DNA of 64,000 nucleotides from Gracilariopsis chorda (taxonomy: Eukaryota; Rhodophyta; Florideophyceae; Gracilariales; Gracilariaceae). Of this stretch, positions 41,101 through 52,422 are shown piece after piece (within the stretch, counting starts at the first letter, position 1; each line of letters begins with the position of its first letter). The notes under the pieces are model-generated. The model made no database searches. It was given only the letters and a program-made list of their open reading frames with translations, and was not told the DNA's origin. The position numbers and the translations under genes are program-made. The stretch covers positions 62,001 through 126,000 of the forward strand of contig NBIV01000016.1 of assembly GCA_003194525.1 (NCBI GenBank), read 5' to 3'.

Positions 41101-43655
41101 GCGTCGGCTTGGGTGTTCTGCGCGCCCTTTTTATAAATGACTTGAAAGTCATATTCCGCGAGGCGGAGTCTCCAGCGCATGAGGCGTCCCGACGGTTCGG
41201 AGATATTCATCAACCACCTCAATGAGGAATGATCCGTGTACACGGTGAAGTGAATTCCCATAAGGTAGGGGCGCAGAGTGGTCATCGCCCATACGACGGC
41301 GAGGCACTCTTTCTCCGATACGGAGTAGTTCCGCTCATGAACATTGAGCGAGCGCGACCAATAACCAATTGGATGTCGTTCCCCCTCGGGGGTGGTTTGA
41401 AAAAGAGCACACCCGACTTGGTAGTCGCTCGAGTCCGTATCTACGGAGTATGGCAACCCAAGTTTTGGGAGATGTAGGATTGGTGCTGATGTGACAGCCT
41501 CCTTTAAGGAGTTGAAGGCTTCCGATTGCTCGGGCCTAAATGTTCCCAGTTTTGGGGGTTCCCATTTCGCAACAACGCGTTCACGGGCGCCACAGTATCC
41601 GAAAAGTTCGGGACAAACCGTCGATAGACGTTGACCAGCCCCAGAAAGGAGCGCAGTTCCGTTTGAGTACGGGGCTCTTTCGCCTCGACGAGGGATTTGA
41701 CTCGAGCTTTCTCGATCGCTAACCGTCCAGGACGGATAATGTGACCCAGATCCTTCACAGTATCTGTGAAAAACTCGCATTTCCTCAACTTGAGGGTAAT
41801 TCCCGCATCGCGGAGTACGGTCAGCACGTCTCGGACGTGAGTGAGATGGTCGTCCAACGAGTTGGAGAAGATGATAATATCATCAAGGTAGACCAGACAG
41901 CTCCGCCACTTAAAGCGGTTGAGTAGAATATCTACTGCACGCTGAAAGGTGGCGGGGCGTTGGTTAACCCAAATGGCATCCGCTTGAAGCAGTACGTTCC
42001 TGCATGGCAGGTGAATGCGGTTTTGTCGCGATCCTCCTGTCTGACAGGTACTTGCCAATATCCCCAATTGGCATCAAGGGCCGTGAACACGGTGGCGTCT
42101 CCAAGGGAGTCAATGCACTCGTCCATACGAGGGATGGGGTACGTGTCTCTAACAGTCACGGCATTGAGCAGGCGGTAGTCGACACAGAACCTCCAGGTTC
42201 CGTCGGCCTTTAAAGCCAGTACAACTGGGGATGCCCAGGGTGATTGAGCGGGCTCAATCCCACCTGCGCGGAGCATCTTGTCCACTTGGGACTGCTCCTC
42301 TTCCCTAGCTTTCGGACCTGCCCTGTAAGGGGGTTGTGCAACCGGTCGCGCACAGGGGATTAAATCGATCCGGTGTTCCGTTGCATTAATCTCGCCAAGC
42401 GAGCCATCCCACATTGTGGTGAATTCCCGTAACATGGTACGGAGTTTGTCGCGGTGCGACTCTGGCACGTGGCTGAAGTCCAGCGCTTCAAGTGCTTTTT
42501 CCGGATCAATCCGGTCGTTGCTCGATGGAGCATTGTCCTGTGGAACAGGTGTGGTTCGCAATTCCGAGTTACTCGGTATGTTCGACGCTGAAGTAGCGGT
42601 TTCCTCCCCGTCCTTAGACTTGACGTCTTCGGACGGCGGGGCGAACTCCTCAGAAGAGGTGGTAACTCCGAGTACATCGGCGGCTGTCATCTTCGTTGGC
42701 AGCATTCCCATAGGATGGGGGGTTACACTCCCAATTACTTGGTGTTTTACCAGATACTGGGGGTGTTTGCCAAGGTTGGCAACCAATATCCGGAAAGGAA
42801 CATCCGGGGAAATGGAGACAATTCCATTAGCCAGCGCCAGCTGGGATTTCTCGTACAACGAGGCAAGGGGTTGTATAACCCGAAGACCGTGTTGACGGGA
42901 ATTTACCTGCACCCAGACTTGGGACTCAGCCGGTATAGAAACCGAGGCAGCGACGCGGAGCTTGGTGGACTCGCGGGACGCGGGCGGTGGTTCCTTCGCA
43001 GCAGGGAGCAGAACTTGTTTCCGAGAGGACCGCTTTAGCGGGCGGCGAACAATCGAAACCGACGATCCGTCGTCAAGTTCTACACGCCTGAGGCGGGGCC
43101 TGATTGCGTCCACAAATCTGTCGCAGTAATCACATCCCAGTATGACTGGTGCGGCCAATGAACGGCGAACGATGAAGTCCAACTTCACCACAGAGGTACC
43201 AAGTCTCACGACGAGGTCCACTGTGCCCACCGTTTGTAATGGATTGTTGTTCGCATCCGAAATGTCGGGGACCGCGTCAGAGCGGATACGAGACCGCACA
43301 AGCGGGGGTAACAATGATTCCACAACAAAGTTGGGGCCTGCACCTGTATCCAGGACGGTGAGAAACCTCACCATAAACTGGGGATCAAGGCCAAGGTCGG
43401 CATAGACCTTATAATTGCGTTTGGCCAAGACCAAGACTCTACCGGGAATCCGGGGATTTTTACTCCGTATCCACGGGCGACGCAACACACCGAGGTGCGC
43501 AGAGTCCGCGTCAGCGGTGTCTTTCCTCGAGAGAACTTTCACTGGGGAGCAAGGCGAGGACGCCTCGGGCGCCAGCAGCCTCGTTCTTGAGGACGCCTCT
43601 CCCAAAGGGGAGACTCCCTCAGTTAGTTTTCCGCCTTCGGCGGTGGGTTGGTTTC
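38163..43655 (-). pseudogene. pol of chromovirus A (frameshifted)
   Basis: Reading on the minus strand: an aspartic protease with LDTGAGPN; a reverse transcriptase with MPFGLTNAP and CLVYLDDIIIF; an RNase H (VDTDSSDYQVG); an integrase with HHCC zinc finger and D-D-E residues in AIDLL, LSDNGKQF and NGQVERFNR; a linker of roughly 400 residues rich in Pro, Ser and Arg; and a chromodomain (FVVDRLVGHTW...YRVLWYGYDPSGDTWEP). At least two frame changes break it: just after MPFGLTNAP (near 41950) and after the RT thumb (near 41560). The 5' end of the pol frame was severed from gag by the B insertion. The chromodomain places A among the chromoviruses. Confidence 0.9.
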
Positions 43656-44435
43656 TGAAGTGCAACGCTCCTAGCGGTATCAGCACGTCGTGCGCTCATA
43701 TCCCGCTCTGGCGATGCTCACCACTTTGCCGTGAAGTATGAGTGTTACACCGGTAATCTGTTTCCGTTGGAAGGGCCCCAATTTGGTTGACAAGTGTAGT
43801 GCACAGCATTGCTGGCTTGTGCCACACGTGTGTAGTGTTTTGCACCCCCGTAGGGACATTATTAGTTATTATTAGTTAATTACTACTGTACTGTCAGGGC
43901 GCGGACCACCACTACTTATGTGTGTGAGCTCCGGCTGCCCGGGTCAAAGTAAACGCAACAAGCGAGTGTCTGGCTCTAACTCAGGTTCCCTGGTGAGTGT
44001 CCACCTCCGTCTGGAGAGACGCCATCCTGTGAAGGCCTAGTTACCCACCTCGTGGAGCTCAGCACATTCTTACCACTATTGTGTTTGTTTTTGTGCACGC
44101 TTTTACAGCGATTGTTATTCTTTGCCCCGTATACAGGTGTTGCTTCACTAGCAACTACCGGTGATTACCGTTGCTGTTTTCGCCACCGCCCCCCTCGTGT
44201 GGACACCGTGCCGCTCTTGCGCGTCGCCCACCACTCGTGTGTCGCTGCATTTTCCGCTTTCCCACTCCGTGGTCTGTCTTTGCCTCTACACCTGTACGCC
44301 AGTCGTGACGGTGAGTCCCGGTATTACACCCGGCTCCGTGTACTCACCACAGGTGGTTCTGTCGCTGCGCTACCCTGCTGAGGAGGACGTCGATCACCCT
44401 CGTGTGTCTGTCCCATCTTGGGGTATTGCACCACA
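43656..44435 (+). repeat. 5' LTR of element B
   Basis: 780 bp, begins TGAAGTGCAA and ends TTGCACCACA. Matches 54356-55135 at all but one position by direct comparison. Reading frames of about 100 codons inside the LTR are not genes. Confidence 0.95.
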
Positions 44436-44438
44436 AAC

Positions 44439-44456
44439 TGGTCTCCCGACCTAGAA
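44439..44456 (+). other. Primer-binding site of element B
   Basis: TGGTCTCCCGACCTAGAA, three bases after the 5' LTR. The leading TGG pairs with a tRNA CCA end. The same 18 bases occur in element A. The complement reads like a tRNA 3' acceptor end, but I cannot name the tRNA. Confidence 0.75.
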
Positions 44457-44728
44457 GACCAGCGAAGTGTGTTTTGTGATCTCGGTTTACCGGATTAGCT
44501 ACCTGGTTTCCGAATTATTCGTTGAAGTTGAATTTGTGTTGTGACCAACCGTGTTGTTGAGGATCGCCGATTGCTCTGGTGTGTCTCCCACAAGTGGTTG
44601 CGTGGTACCTCTTAGGAGTGGATGTTCGCTCATTGGAGGTTTGCTTCTTTTTGTTGCTTGTTTGTGTGTTGTTTGGATTGTTTCCTGTTTTGTTTCAGTT
44701 TCAGTGTCTGCCACAATCGGTTCTGGAA

Positions 44729-46808
44729 ATGGATCCCGTGGTTCGGGCCAGCCCAAGTCGCGACAAGTCGGTGCTGACTTGCCCCCGCGCTCGCAGTTGG
44801 TCCCAGAACGTTCGGATGTTGATAACCGGAAATCCGGAAGCAGGAAGCTATCGACCAAGTCGTCGCAACCGCCAGTTGCTGGTTTCTCGGATGCCCCGCT
44901 TAGGAGATTCTTACCCGCCGCTGCGGAGAAGGACGCACTCTTTGTCGAGTTGGAGGCTCAGGTGCAGAACCTTCAAGCCCAGACCTCGGTGCTTGAAAGC
45001 TCTCACGCCGCCCTCGTCAATGAGGTTGATGCACTCCGTATGAGGATTGATGCCGATCTCGTCGGAGGTGTATCTGAAGATCTACGTACTTTACGGACTG
45101 ATGTTAATTCCCTTTTGGAGGTTTTGAGGGGTTACCCAGATATGGTGAAGGATGTTGACTCGAAGTTTCATCGGGTTCTGTCCCGTCTTGAGACGTTGGA
45201 AAATACCATCAGAGGTGATGACAATGTCGCAGACACACCAGCGGTGGTTTCTCATCGATATGGTGACCGTGCTCGCACGAAGAACCGCCCCCGAAAACGG
45301 AATGACAACGACTATGACTCGGATTCGTCCCGGTCATCGGTGAATTCCAACCGCTCCGCGGAATCGGCTTCGTCAGACTCGTCTGCTGACGGTGATCGTC
45401 GCGCTCGTTCATCGCACTCGCGTCGTTCAGCAGCCACCCATGGTGAGATTCGAGCCCGACAGAAGGGAAGAAAGCACTCCGGTTTGAAGGAACTGAAGCC
45501 TACTAACCCTTTGTACAGGAAGCTTCTATCATATCGGTATTACCGTTTGGAAGATTCCTCTTTGGATCGTACACCTCGTGGAACTGGGAAGGTAAAAGAC
45601 GGCATCAAGAGGATGGCTTTGTCGTTTCGTAACCAGAATTTCACTGGAGAGGATCCGATTCTCGTTCTGGATTTTCTTTCACGCTTTGTAGCGGAGGCAG
45701 ATATCCTCGGAATGAGTGAAGGACAGGCTTACGTCGCCTTACCGTATTTCCTACGTGGAATCGCTGAAGATCAATTCAACTCTGTAAGAGGTTCGTCTCG
45801 CGCCTCTGAAGGAGGGGTCACCTGTTGGCCCGAAGCCGTTCAGTATTTACTCCGCTCGTACGCGACAGGAACCGCAATACAGGAAGCTATCCTGGCCCTA
45901 CGCGATACTAAGCAACGCCCAAAGGAAACGGAGACCGAATACTCAGTCAGACTGAACAAGGCCTTCCACCGATGTGGCAATGTTTATTCCGCTAGCGAGC
46001 GTTGTACAATGTTTATCGACGGATTGGATCCGGCTATTCGCACCATTGTTGCCCAACGTCGGGAAGACAGGAGGAAAGTTACCTACTTAGAATTGGTACA
46101 GTACGCGAAGGCGGAAGGAGATGCCCTACGTGCCCGCTCCGGAAGCCGAGTCAGATCTCAGGACCTACACATGGAGGCCGCCCCGTCATCAGTTTCACTG
46201 TTGCCCCAGGAATACTCTCGACGTGAGGTTGACAATGTTTACTTTACTCAGCATGATCTGGTTTCCATACCCACAACGGAGCTCCCGTCCACAACGGAAC
46301 CTTCGGTGGAACTGGATAGTCAAGTGCTGTATGCAGATAGCCAACGCGTTCGCGGCCCACACGTTCCGTATGCTAACGGTAATCGTTACCAGAGACCTGG
46401 TTGGGTGGATACGCGCGAGTCAGCGGTGAAGTTTCAGGACAACCGAAATATCGGGAGACATCAGACGTTGATCTGCTACCTTTGTTACGACCATGGACAC
46501 ACGGCCCCACAGTGTATCATGACTCTGAGGGACATGCCCAAAGTGGTTGTTAACTTTGAAGCCCTGACCCCGGAAGAACAGGCATCAGTGCCTGTCACCG
46601 CATACTTGCGTGCGAAGACCGAGTTCCTCGTAAGTTTACACCAGTTCATTCTGAAGCGGTACCCAGCACTGGTTCTTCCTTGGCCACCGCTTCTGCGAAT
46701 CAAGCCGCTTCGGCGGATGTTTCTGTTTCTCGGCAACCGGCTTCGCAAACCGCTTCATTGCCGCGGAATACTGTTCCCGTGAAAACGGATGCCGCTCAGG
46801 AAAACTGA
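44729..46808 (+). pseudogene. gag of chromovirus B (frameshifted)
   Basis: By alignment with element A, gag starts at the ATG at 44729 (MDPVVRASPSRDKS versus EPVVTRSRSRDNAD in A). It changes frame within about 60 bases, runs in a long frame to about 46650, and changes frame again before the family stop at 46806-46808. The long frame encodes a coiled-coil region (ELEAQVQNLQAQTSVLES), an Arg/Ser-rich hinge, the capsid-like core (YRKLLSYRYYRLEDSSLDRT ... FLSRFVAEADILG), and a CCHC zinc knuckle CYLCYDHGHTAPQC near 46473. The knuckle identifies it as nucleocapsid-bearing gag. Confidence 0.82.
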
Positions 46809-49800
46809 GTGGGGGAGTCTCTTTTAGAGAGGCGCCTGAGTCGAGGTCATCGGCGCCCGAGGCGTCAAAGCCTCGCACCCGGGTCAAGATCCTTTCAAGG
46901 CAGTTGTTGACCACCACAGACGTGGACTCGGCCCACCTCGGTGAGTTACGTCGCCCGTGGATACGGTGTAAGAATCATTGGTCACCGGATAGAGTCATGG
47001 TTATGGCCAAGCGAAACTACAAAGTTTTCGCTGACTTTGGCCTTTCCGCCTAGTATATGGTGCGTCATCTGTCTATTCTGGATACAGGTGCCGGCCCCAA
47101 TTTCATTGTCGAATCTCTCTTACCGCCTGAAGTGCGTTCTCGTGTTAGACAAGGACCCGTCATGGACGTTGCTGATGCCAATAACAACCCGTTGAAGACG
47201 GCTGGTACGGTTTCTCTGATGATCAGGATTGGTAACTGTTCGATGCAGCTCGAATTCATCGTCCGTAAGACGCTAGCGGCCCCCGTTATCTTGGGATGTG
47301 ACTTCTGCGATCGTTTCGTAGAGTCAATTCATCCGCGTGCGCGAGAAGTTGAACTAGAAGATGGTTCCATCATTCCGATAGTTCGTCGTTCATTACGGCG
47401 TGCCTCATCCAAGTTGGTTCCTCTTCCGGCCCCCTTGCAGGATTCGTCACCTCCAAAGGAGTCGCCCAAGCTACGTGTCGCATGGCCAATCTCCATACCG
47501 CCCGAATCACAGGCGTGGGTATCGGTTACTGCCGCTCCAAGAGGATTGCGTGTTGTTCAACCGCTCACCTCGCTGTACGAGAAGTATCAATTGGCCCTGG
47601 CTAACGGTGTCGTTCAGGTTTCAAATGAACACCCCTTTCAGGTCTTGATAGCCAACTTTGGCAAGAAGCCGCAGTATCTGGCGAAGAACCAAGTAGTTGG
47701 TACTGTACTTCCGCATCCAACGGCTTTAATCCCTACAAAGGTGTGCGCAGCCGATGTACTCGGATTAGTTCAAGAACCAGATGATACGCCTCATGCTAAG
47801 GAGGGGGAGGGTTCCCATTCTTCTGTGGAATCGCTCAGCACGAAAGATTCGGAAAAGAAGGCCGTTCCTACGAGTTACGATAAGTTGGACCCTGTGAAGG
47901 AGTTAGAAGATCTGGATCTCGGACATGTACCGGATTCACACCGCGAGAAGTAGCGAAAAATGTTGCGAGAGTTCACCTCAATGTGGGATGGATCCCTCGG
48001 GGAGGTGTCGGCCACGGGACACCGGATTGACTTGTTACCGGACACCAGGCCGATTGCTCAACACCCCTATAGGGCAGGCCCCAAAGCAAGGGAGGAAGAA
48101 CAGTTCCACGTGGATAAAATGCTCCGCGAAGGCGTGATAGAACCGGCTCAATCACCGTGGGCATCCCCAGTGGTACTGGCTCCGAAACCCGATGGGACTT
48201 GGCGTTTTTGCATCGACTACCGTCGCCTTAATGCCGCCACTGTGAAAGACGTGTACCCCATACCGCGAATGGACGAGTATATTGATTCTCTCGGTGAGGC
48301 GACTGTCTTCTCCATATTGGATGCGAACTGGGGATACTGGCAAGTACCAGTAAGACCGGAAGACCGTGATAAGACCGCTTTCGTCTGTCATTCAGGTTTG
48401 TACCGCTTTAAGCGTATGCCGTTTGGGTTAACAAACGCTCCCGCTACTTTCCAGCGTGCGTTAGATATCCTCTTCGCCCGCTTCAAATGGCGATCGTGCC
48501 TTGTCTACCTTGACGATATCATAGTCTTCTCCAACAACTTGGGTGATCATTTAGAACACGTTCGTGAAATCATGACCACGTTACGTGATGCTGGAGTAAC
48601 CCTCAAGCTGAGGAAGTGCGAATTCTTTACCGAATCGGTTAAGTACCTGGGCCACGTTATTCGCCCTGGGCGCTTGCTGATACAGGAAGCTCGGGTCAAA
48701 TCTCTCAAAGAGGCCAAGCACCCGAGAACTCAAACAGAACTCCGCTCCTTTCTAGGGTTATGTAACGTGTATAGACGGTTCATCCCAAGCTTCGCAAAGA
48801 TTGCGGGACCCCTTAATGATCTTCTTCGAAAAGGACAACCGCCAAAACTGGGCCCCCTTAACCCTGCACAGGTGGAAGCTTTCAACTCTCTGAAGGAGGC
48901 TGTCACCTCTGCACCGATATTATCGTTGCCTAAAGACGGGTTACCTTATACCGGGGATACGGATGCGAGTGATTACCAAATTGGTTGTGCGTTATTCCAA
49001 ACGACTCCCGATGGGGAACGGAAACCAATCGGTTTTTGGTCCAGAACACTCAACGTCCACGAACGGAACTACTCAGTCCCTGAAAAGGAATGCCTCGCCA
49101 TGGTATGGGCTCTGCAAACACTCAGACCATATCTGATGGGCACACGCTTCACCGTTAATACGGACCACTCCGCTTTGCGTTGGTTAATGTCCGTCACGGA
49201 ACCATCGGGCCGCTTGATGCGTTGGAGACTGCGCCTCGCTGAGTTCGATTATGAAGTCGCCTATAAAAAGAATTCCCTTAATACACAGGCTGATGCTTTG
49301 TCTCGTTTGGGAACGGAAGCGGAAACCCTTTCCGTCGATGACGATGATATCCCTTGTTTCCTTCTTGAAGAGAAGTTACGTTATGATCTGGTTTCAGATG
49401 ATATTGCTGATGATCTGCTCGTCGCTGACGGTAACGAACCGGATACCGGATCCTTCGCACCGATCACTCCCGAAGAGATGATCCGCGAACAGTATGGAGA
49501 CCCGTTTTGTACGAAGATACGCGCCCAACTCAATGGAGGTGCTAACATTCCTTTCGGAGTCGACTCACAAGGTTACTTGGTAAGGACTGTGTGTTCTTCG
49601 TCACAAATAGTGGTTCCCCATTCCCTCCAGTCGAGAGTATTACATCTCTCGCACTTTTCGAAGTTAGCTGCACACCCTGGTGGAAGGAGGCTATACACGA
49701 CGTTACGTCGGCATTTCTACTGGCCCGCACTTGCGTTGGATTGCTACGCGATTGTTCGGTCTTGTACCCATTGTGCTCGTGAGCAAGTCAAGCTACGCCG

Positions 49801-52129
49801 CTATGCGAAGAAATTGACCCTGTTCCCGGCACGGGCTCCGCTAGAATTTGTCGCCATCGATATACTCGGTGAGTTCCTTCACACTGCACGTGGTAACACG
49901 TTTCTACTCGTAATAACGGATAGGTTCTCGAAGCTCGTCCGGACTGTACCGTTGAAGAAGATTACCGCACGATCCGTGGCAGAAGCATTTGTCCGTCACT
50001 GGGTTCTCGTCTACGGTCCACCGGTTAATCTCTTATCCGATAACGGACCGCAGTTCGCCGCGCGTTTCTTCCAAGATGTTTGTAGAATACTTGACATCAG
50101 AAATCTGTTTACAACGACATACCATCCCCAAGCAAATGGGCAGGTGGAACGGTTTAACCGAACGTTGTTGTCCGCTTTACGTGCGTATGCATTTGAGCAC
50201 CCCCGTACATGGGATTTGTACACAGACACCGTGACGTACGCGTACAATACGCAGGTACACAGAGTAACTGGCTTATCACCCTTCGAGCTGGTGCTCTCAC
50301 GTCCCCCACCGCCTGTGGCGATTGAGTCGCAGCCAACGCAGGACAAGTACCCGTCAACGGTTGATCATTACCTTCGATGGAAGAGTTGGCTCACACGGAT
50401 GGTCCCGGTCGCGAAATCGTCAATGACGCGAGCGCAACGAGCGTATCAACGAAATTTCGATGCCCGAGTCCGTCGGCCCCTTCCCTCACTGGAAGCAGGA
50501 CAGTTCGTCTTCGTCAGGAAGGAATACTACAAACCTGAGAAGGAGAAACGCCACAAACTCTCGCCCATTGCGGATGGGCCCTACAAGGTCATTTCAGTGA
50601 GCCGAGACACAGTTGTACTGGAAGTTGGCGATTCTCATGAACGGTTCAGCCGCGATCGCGTCGTACAAGCCCCTAACCCGCATTCGGAAGTTGTACTGGC
50701 TCCCGGAATCCCGGACGCTCGACTGATGCCCACTGCAGAAGCACGTTCCTCGCACCGCGCAATTAGCGTTGCGCGCCCATCGAGAGGTCTCTCGGACATA
50801 CCGATTCTGTCGCAGCAATCTTCGGAATCTCCGGTACACGTTCGCTCGCGCTTTACGCCGCGTGTCAAACCACCGTCAGACGTTGTTTCAGCCCCCGTCG
50901 CCGCCCCGGCTAAGGAGGGGGAGGAGGCCAGTCAATCCCGCTTTTCAGCGAAGTCTACACCGCCGTCGCGAGCTCCTGTAAACTCTCGTGAGGCACTGCA
51001 ACCTGAAGTAGGGACACCGCACGCTACCGCCGCACGCGTGGAACTACCTCAGCAGACTGGAAGGACCGGCCCCGCCGATGGAAAGCCTCGTGAGCACGCT
51101 ACGCAGTCACCTCCGTTAAGGGAGCACACTGCCAACCGCACTCGCGAGACGCTGCAAAGAAAACCGGACACAGAAAGTGTGGTGTCATCTCCCGTTGGAG
51201 GAATGAACACAGGAAGCCTGGCTCGGAACCCGGACGCTCCGTTGGCCCCCTACTCACCGGCTCCCGTCGAGAAAGTTGTAAGGACCCCCGCCGCTGCAGC
51301 GCAGACTAAGCAAGTCACGGCAGATCCCGGTGTATGGAACCCTGATGTACAGGACGCTTTGACACCCTCGCAAGTGGATGCGCAAGGTCCCACAAATGGG
51401 TTATCTGAAATTGAATCGTCTCTCATTAGAGGAAGTCTCTCTGGTACTGTACCAAGCAGCTCAGATCATCTGAATTCAGCTCACAGTATTGAAAGACTGG
51501 TTGCGTCAACCCCAGCAGGGATGGCCCACACCGCATATGCAGGAGAGCCTGATCGCCACGTGTTGCGAGATGTGCACCACACACCCATTCACGGTGACAC
51601 AGCTCTGCAGTACAGGACGACGACAGCCAACCATTTGGATACGCCTCGCCAACCGGCACCCGCCGTGGCACATGAACCGCCTCCCCGTCACCAAACGTTG
51701 GAAATGGGACGAGGAAGCCTTCGCAGACTAGCGGTACGATCTCCCGAGTCCGATGGGGTAGCGTCAACCTCAACGAGGAATTCAGTCGACCCTCATCAGG
51801 AAATCACATGGTCAACGCCGCAAGCGAACGCCACGAACCGTTGGACGGACTCATCACCGGCTTTGCCGTCGGAAACAGCCGTTGTACGGACTGCAACCGG
51901 AACCGCGAAGCGTGACGTTTACTCGAAGGATTTCATTATCGACCGTATCGTCGGGCACAGTTACAACCCAGAGGGATATATTCAGTACCAGGTGCGCTGG
52001 TATGGGTACCCGCCGTCCCATAACACGGACGAACCGGTAGAGAACTTGCCCCGATCGAAAATCGTGCAGTATCACCACCGTAACAGAACGGGAATACCAG
52101 GCACAATTGACCGAGCGCTCGTTGGATAA
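46808..52129 (+). pseudogene. pol of chromovirus B (two in-frame TAG codons)
   Basis: One frame of about 1770 codons, open except for TAG at 47051-47053 (A has Gln at this place) and TAG at 47951-47953 (A has Leu). Domains in order: protease with ILDTGAGPN (about 47080); reverse transcriptase with MPFGLTNAPATF and CLVYLDDIIVF (about 48500); RNase H (GDTDASDYQIG); integrase with HHCC finger and catalytic residues in VAIDILGEF, LLSDNGPQF and NGQVERFNR; a GPYKV module; a linker of about 410 residues; and a chromodomain (FIIDRIVGHSY...YQVRWYGYPPSHNTDEP) at about 51920-52080. All catalytic motifs are intact. Either the two TAGs are recent lesions, or they are read through. Confidence 0.9.
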
Positions 52130-52178
52130 TCCACTGACTTGGTCAGGTGAGCCGTGAGCCCGGTTTTCCGGTGTGAAG

Positions 52179-52322
52179 ATGGATGCCTTGAGAATGCGAG
52201 AAGATGGAAACCTCATGGAAGAGAAGATGAAGCTGGCTCATGAAGAGAAGAAGAAGACCCTGGATAGGAAGAAGCAAGGAAGAAAAAGAAGAAAAAGACA
52301 CAAGCCCCACGAGGGAAGTTAA
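52179..52322 (+). CDS. Small basic ORF after pol of element B
   Basis: A 47-codon frame starting at ATG 52179, about 50 bp after the pol stop. It encodes a helical charged peptide (MEEKMKLAHEEKKKT) ending in a strongly basic stretch (KKQGRKRRKRHKPHEGS) like a nuclear localisation signal. The DNA is purine-rich, so the frame may be a by-product of a polypurine region rather than a gene. Absent from element A. Confidence 0.3.
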   Translation: MDALRMREDGNLMEEKMKLAHEEKKKTLDRKKQGRKRRKRHKPHEGS

Positions 52323-52422
52323 GCGTTTATTCGTTAACACGTAATTGCCCTCGCCTACCACTACCACGACCCCAACTATCAGGGATGGTGGACGCCAACC
52401 GTGGGAACATCACTTCGCTCCC

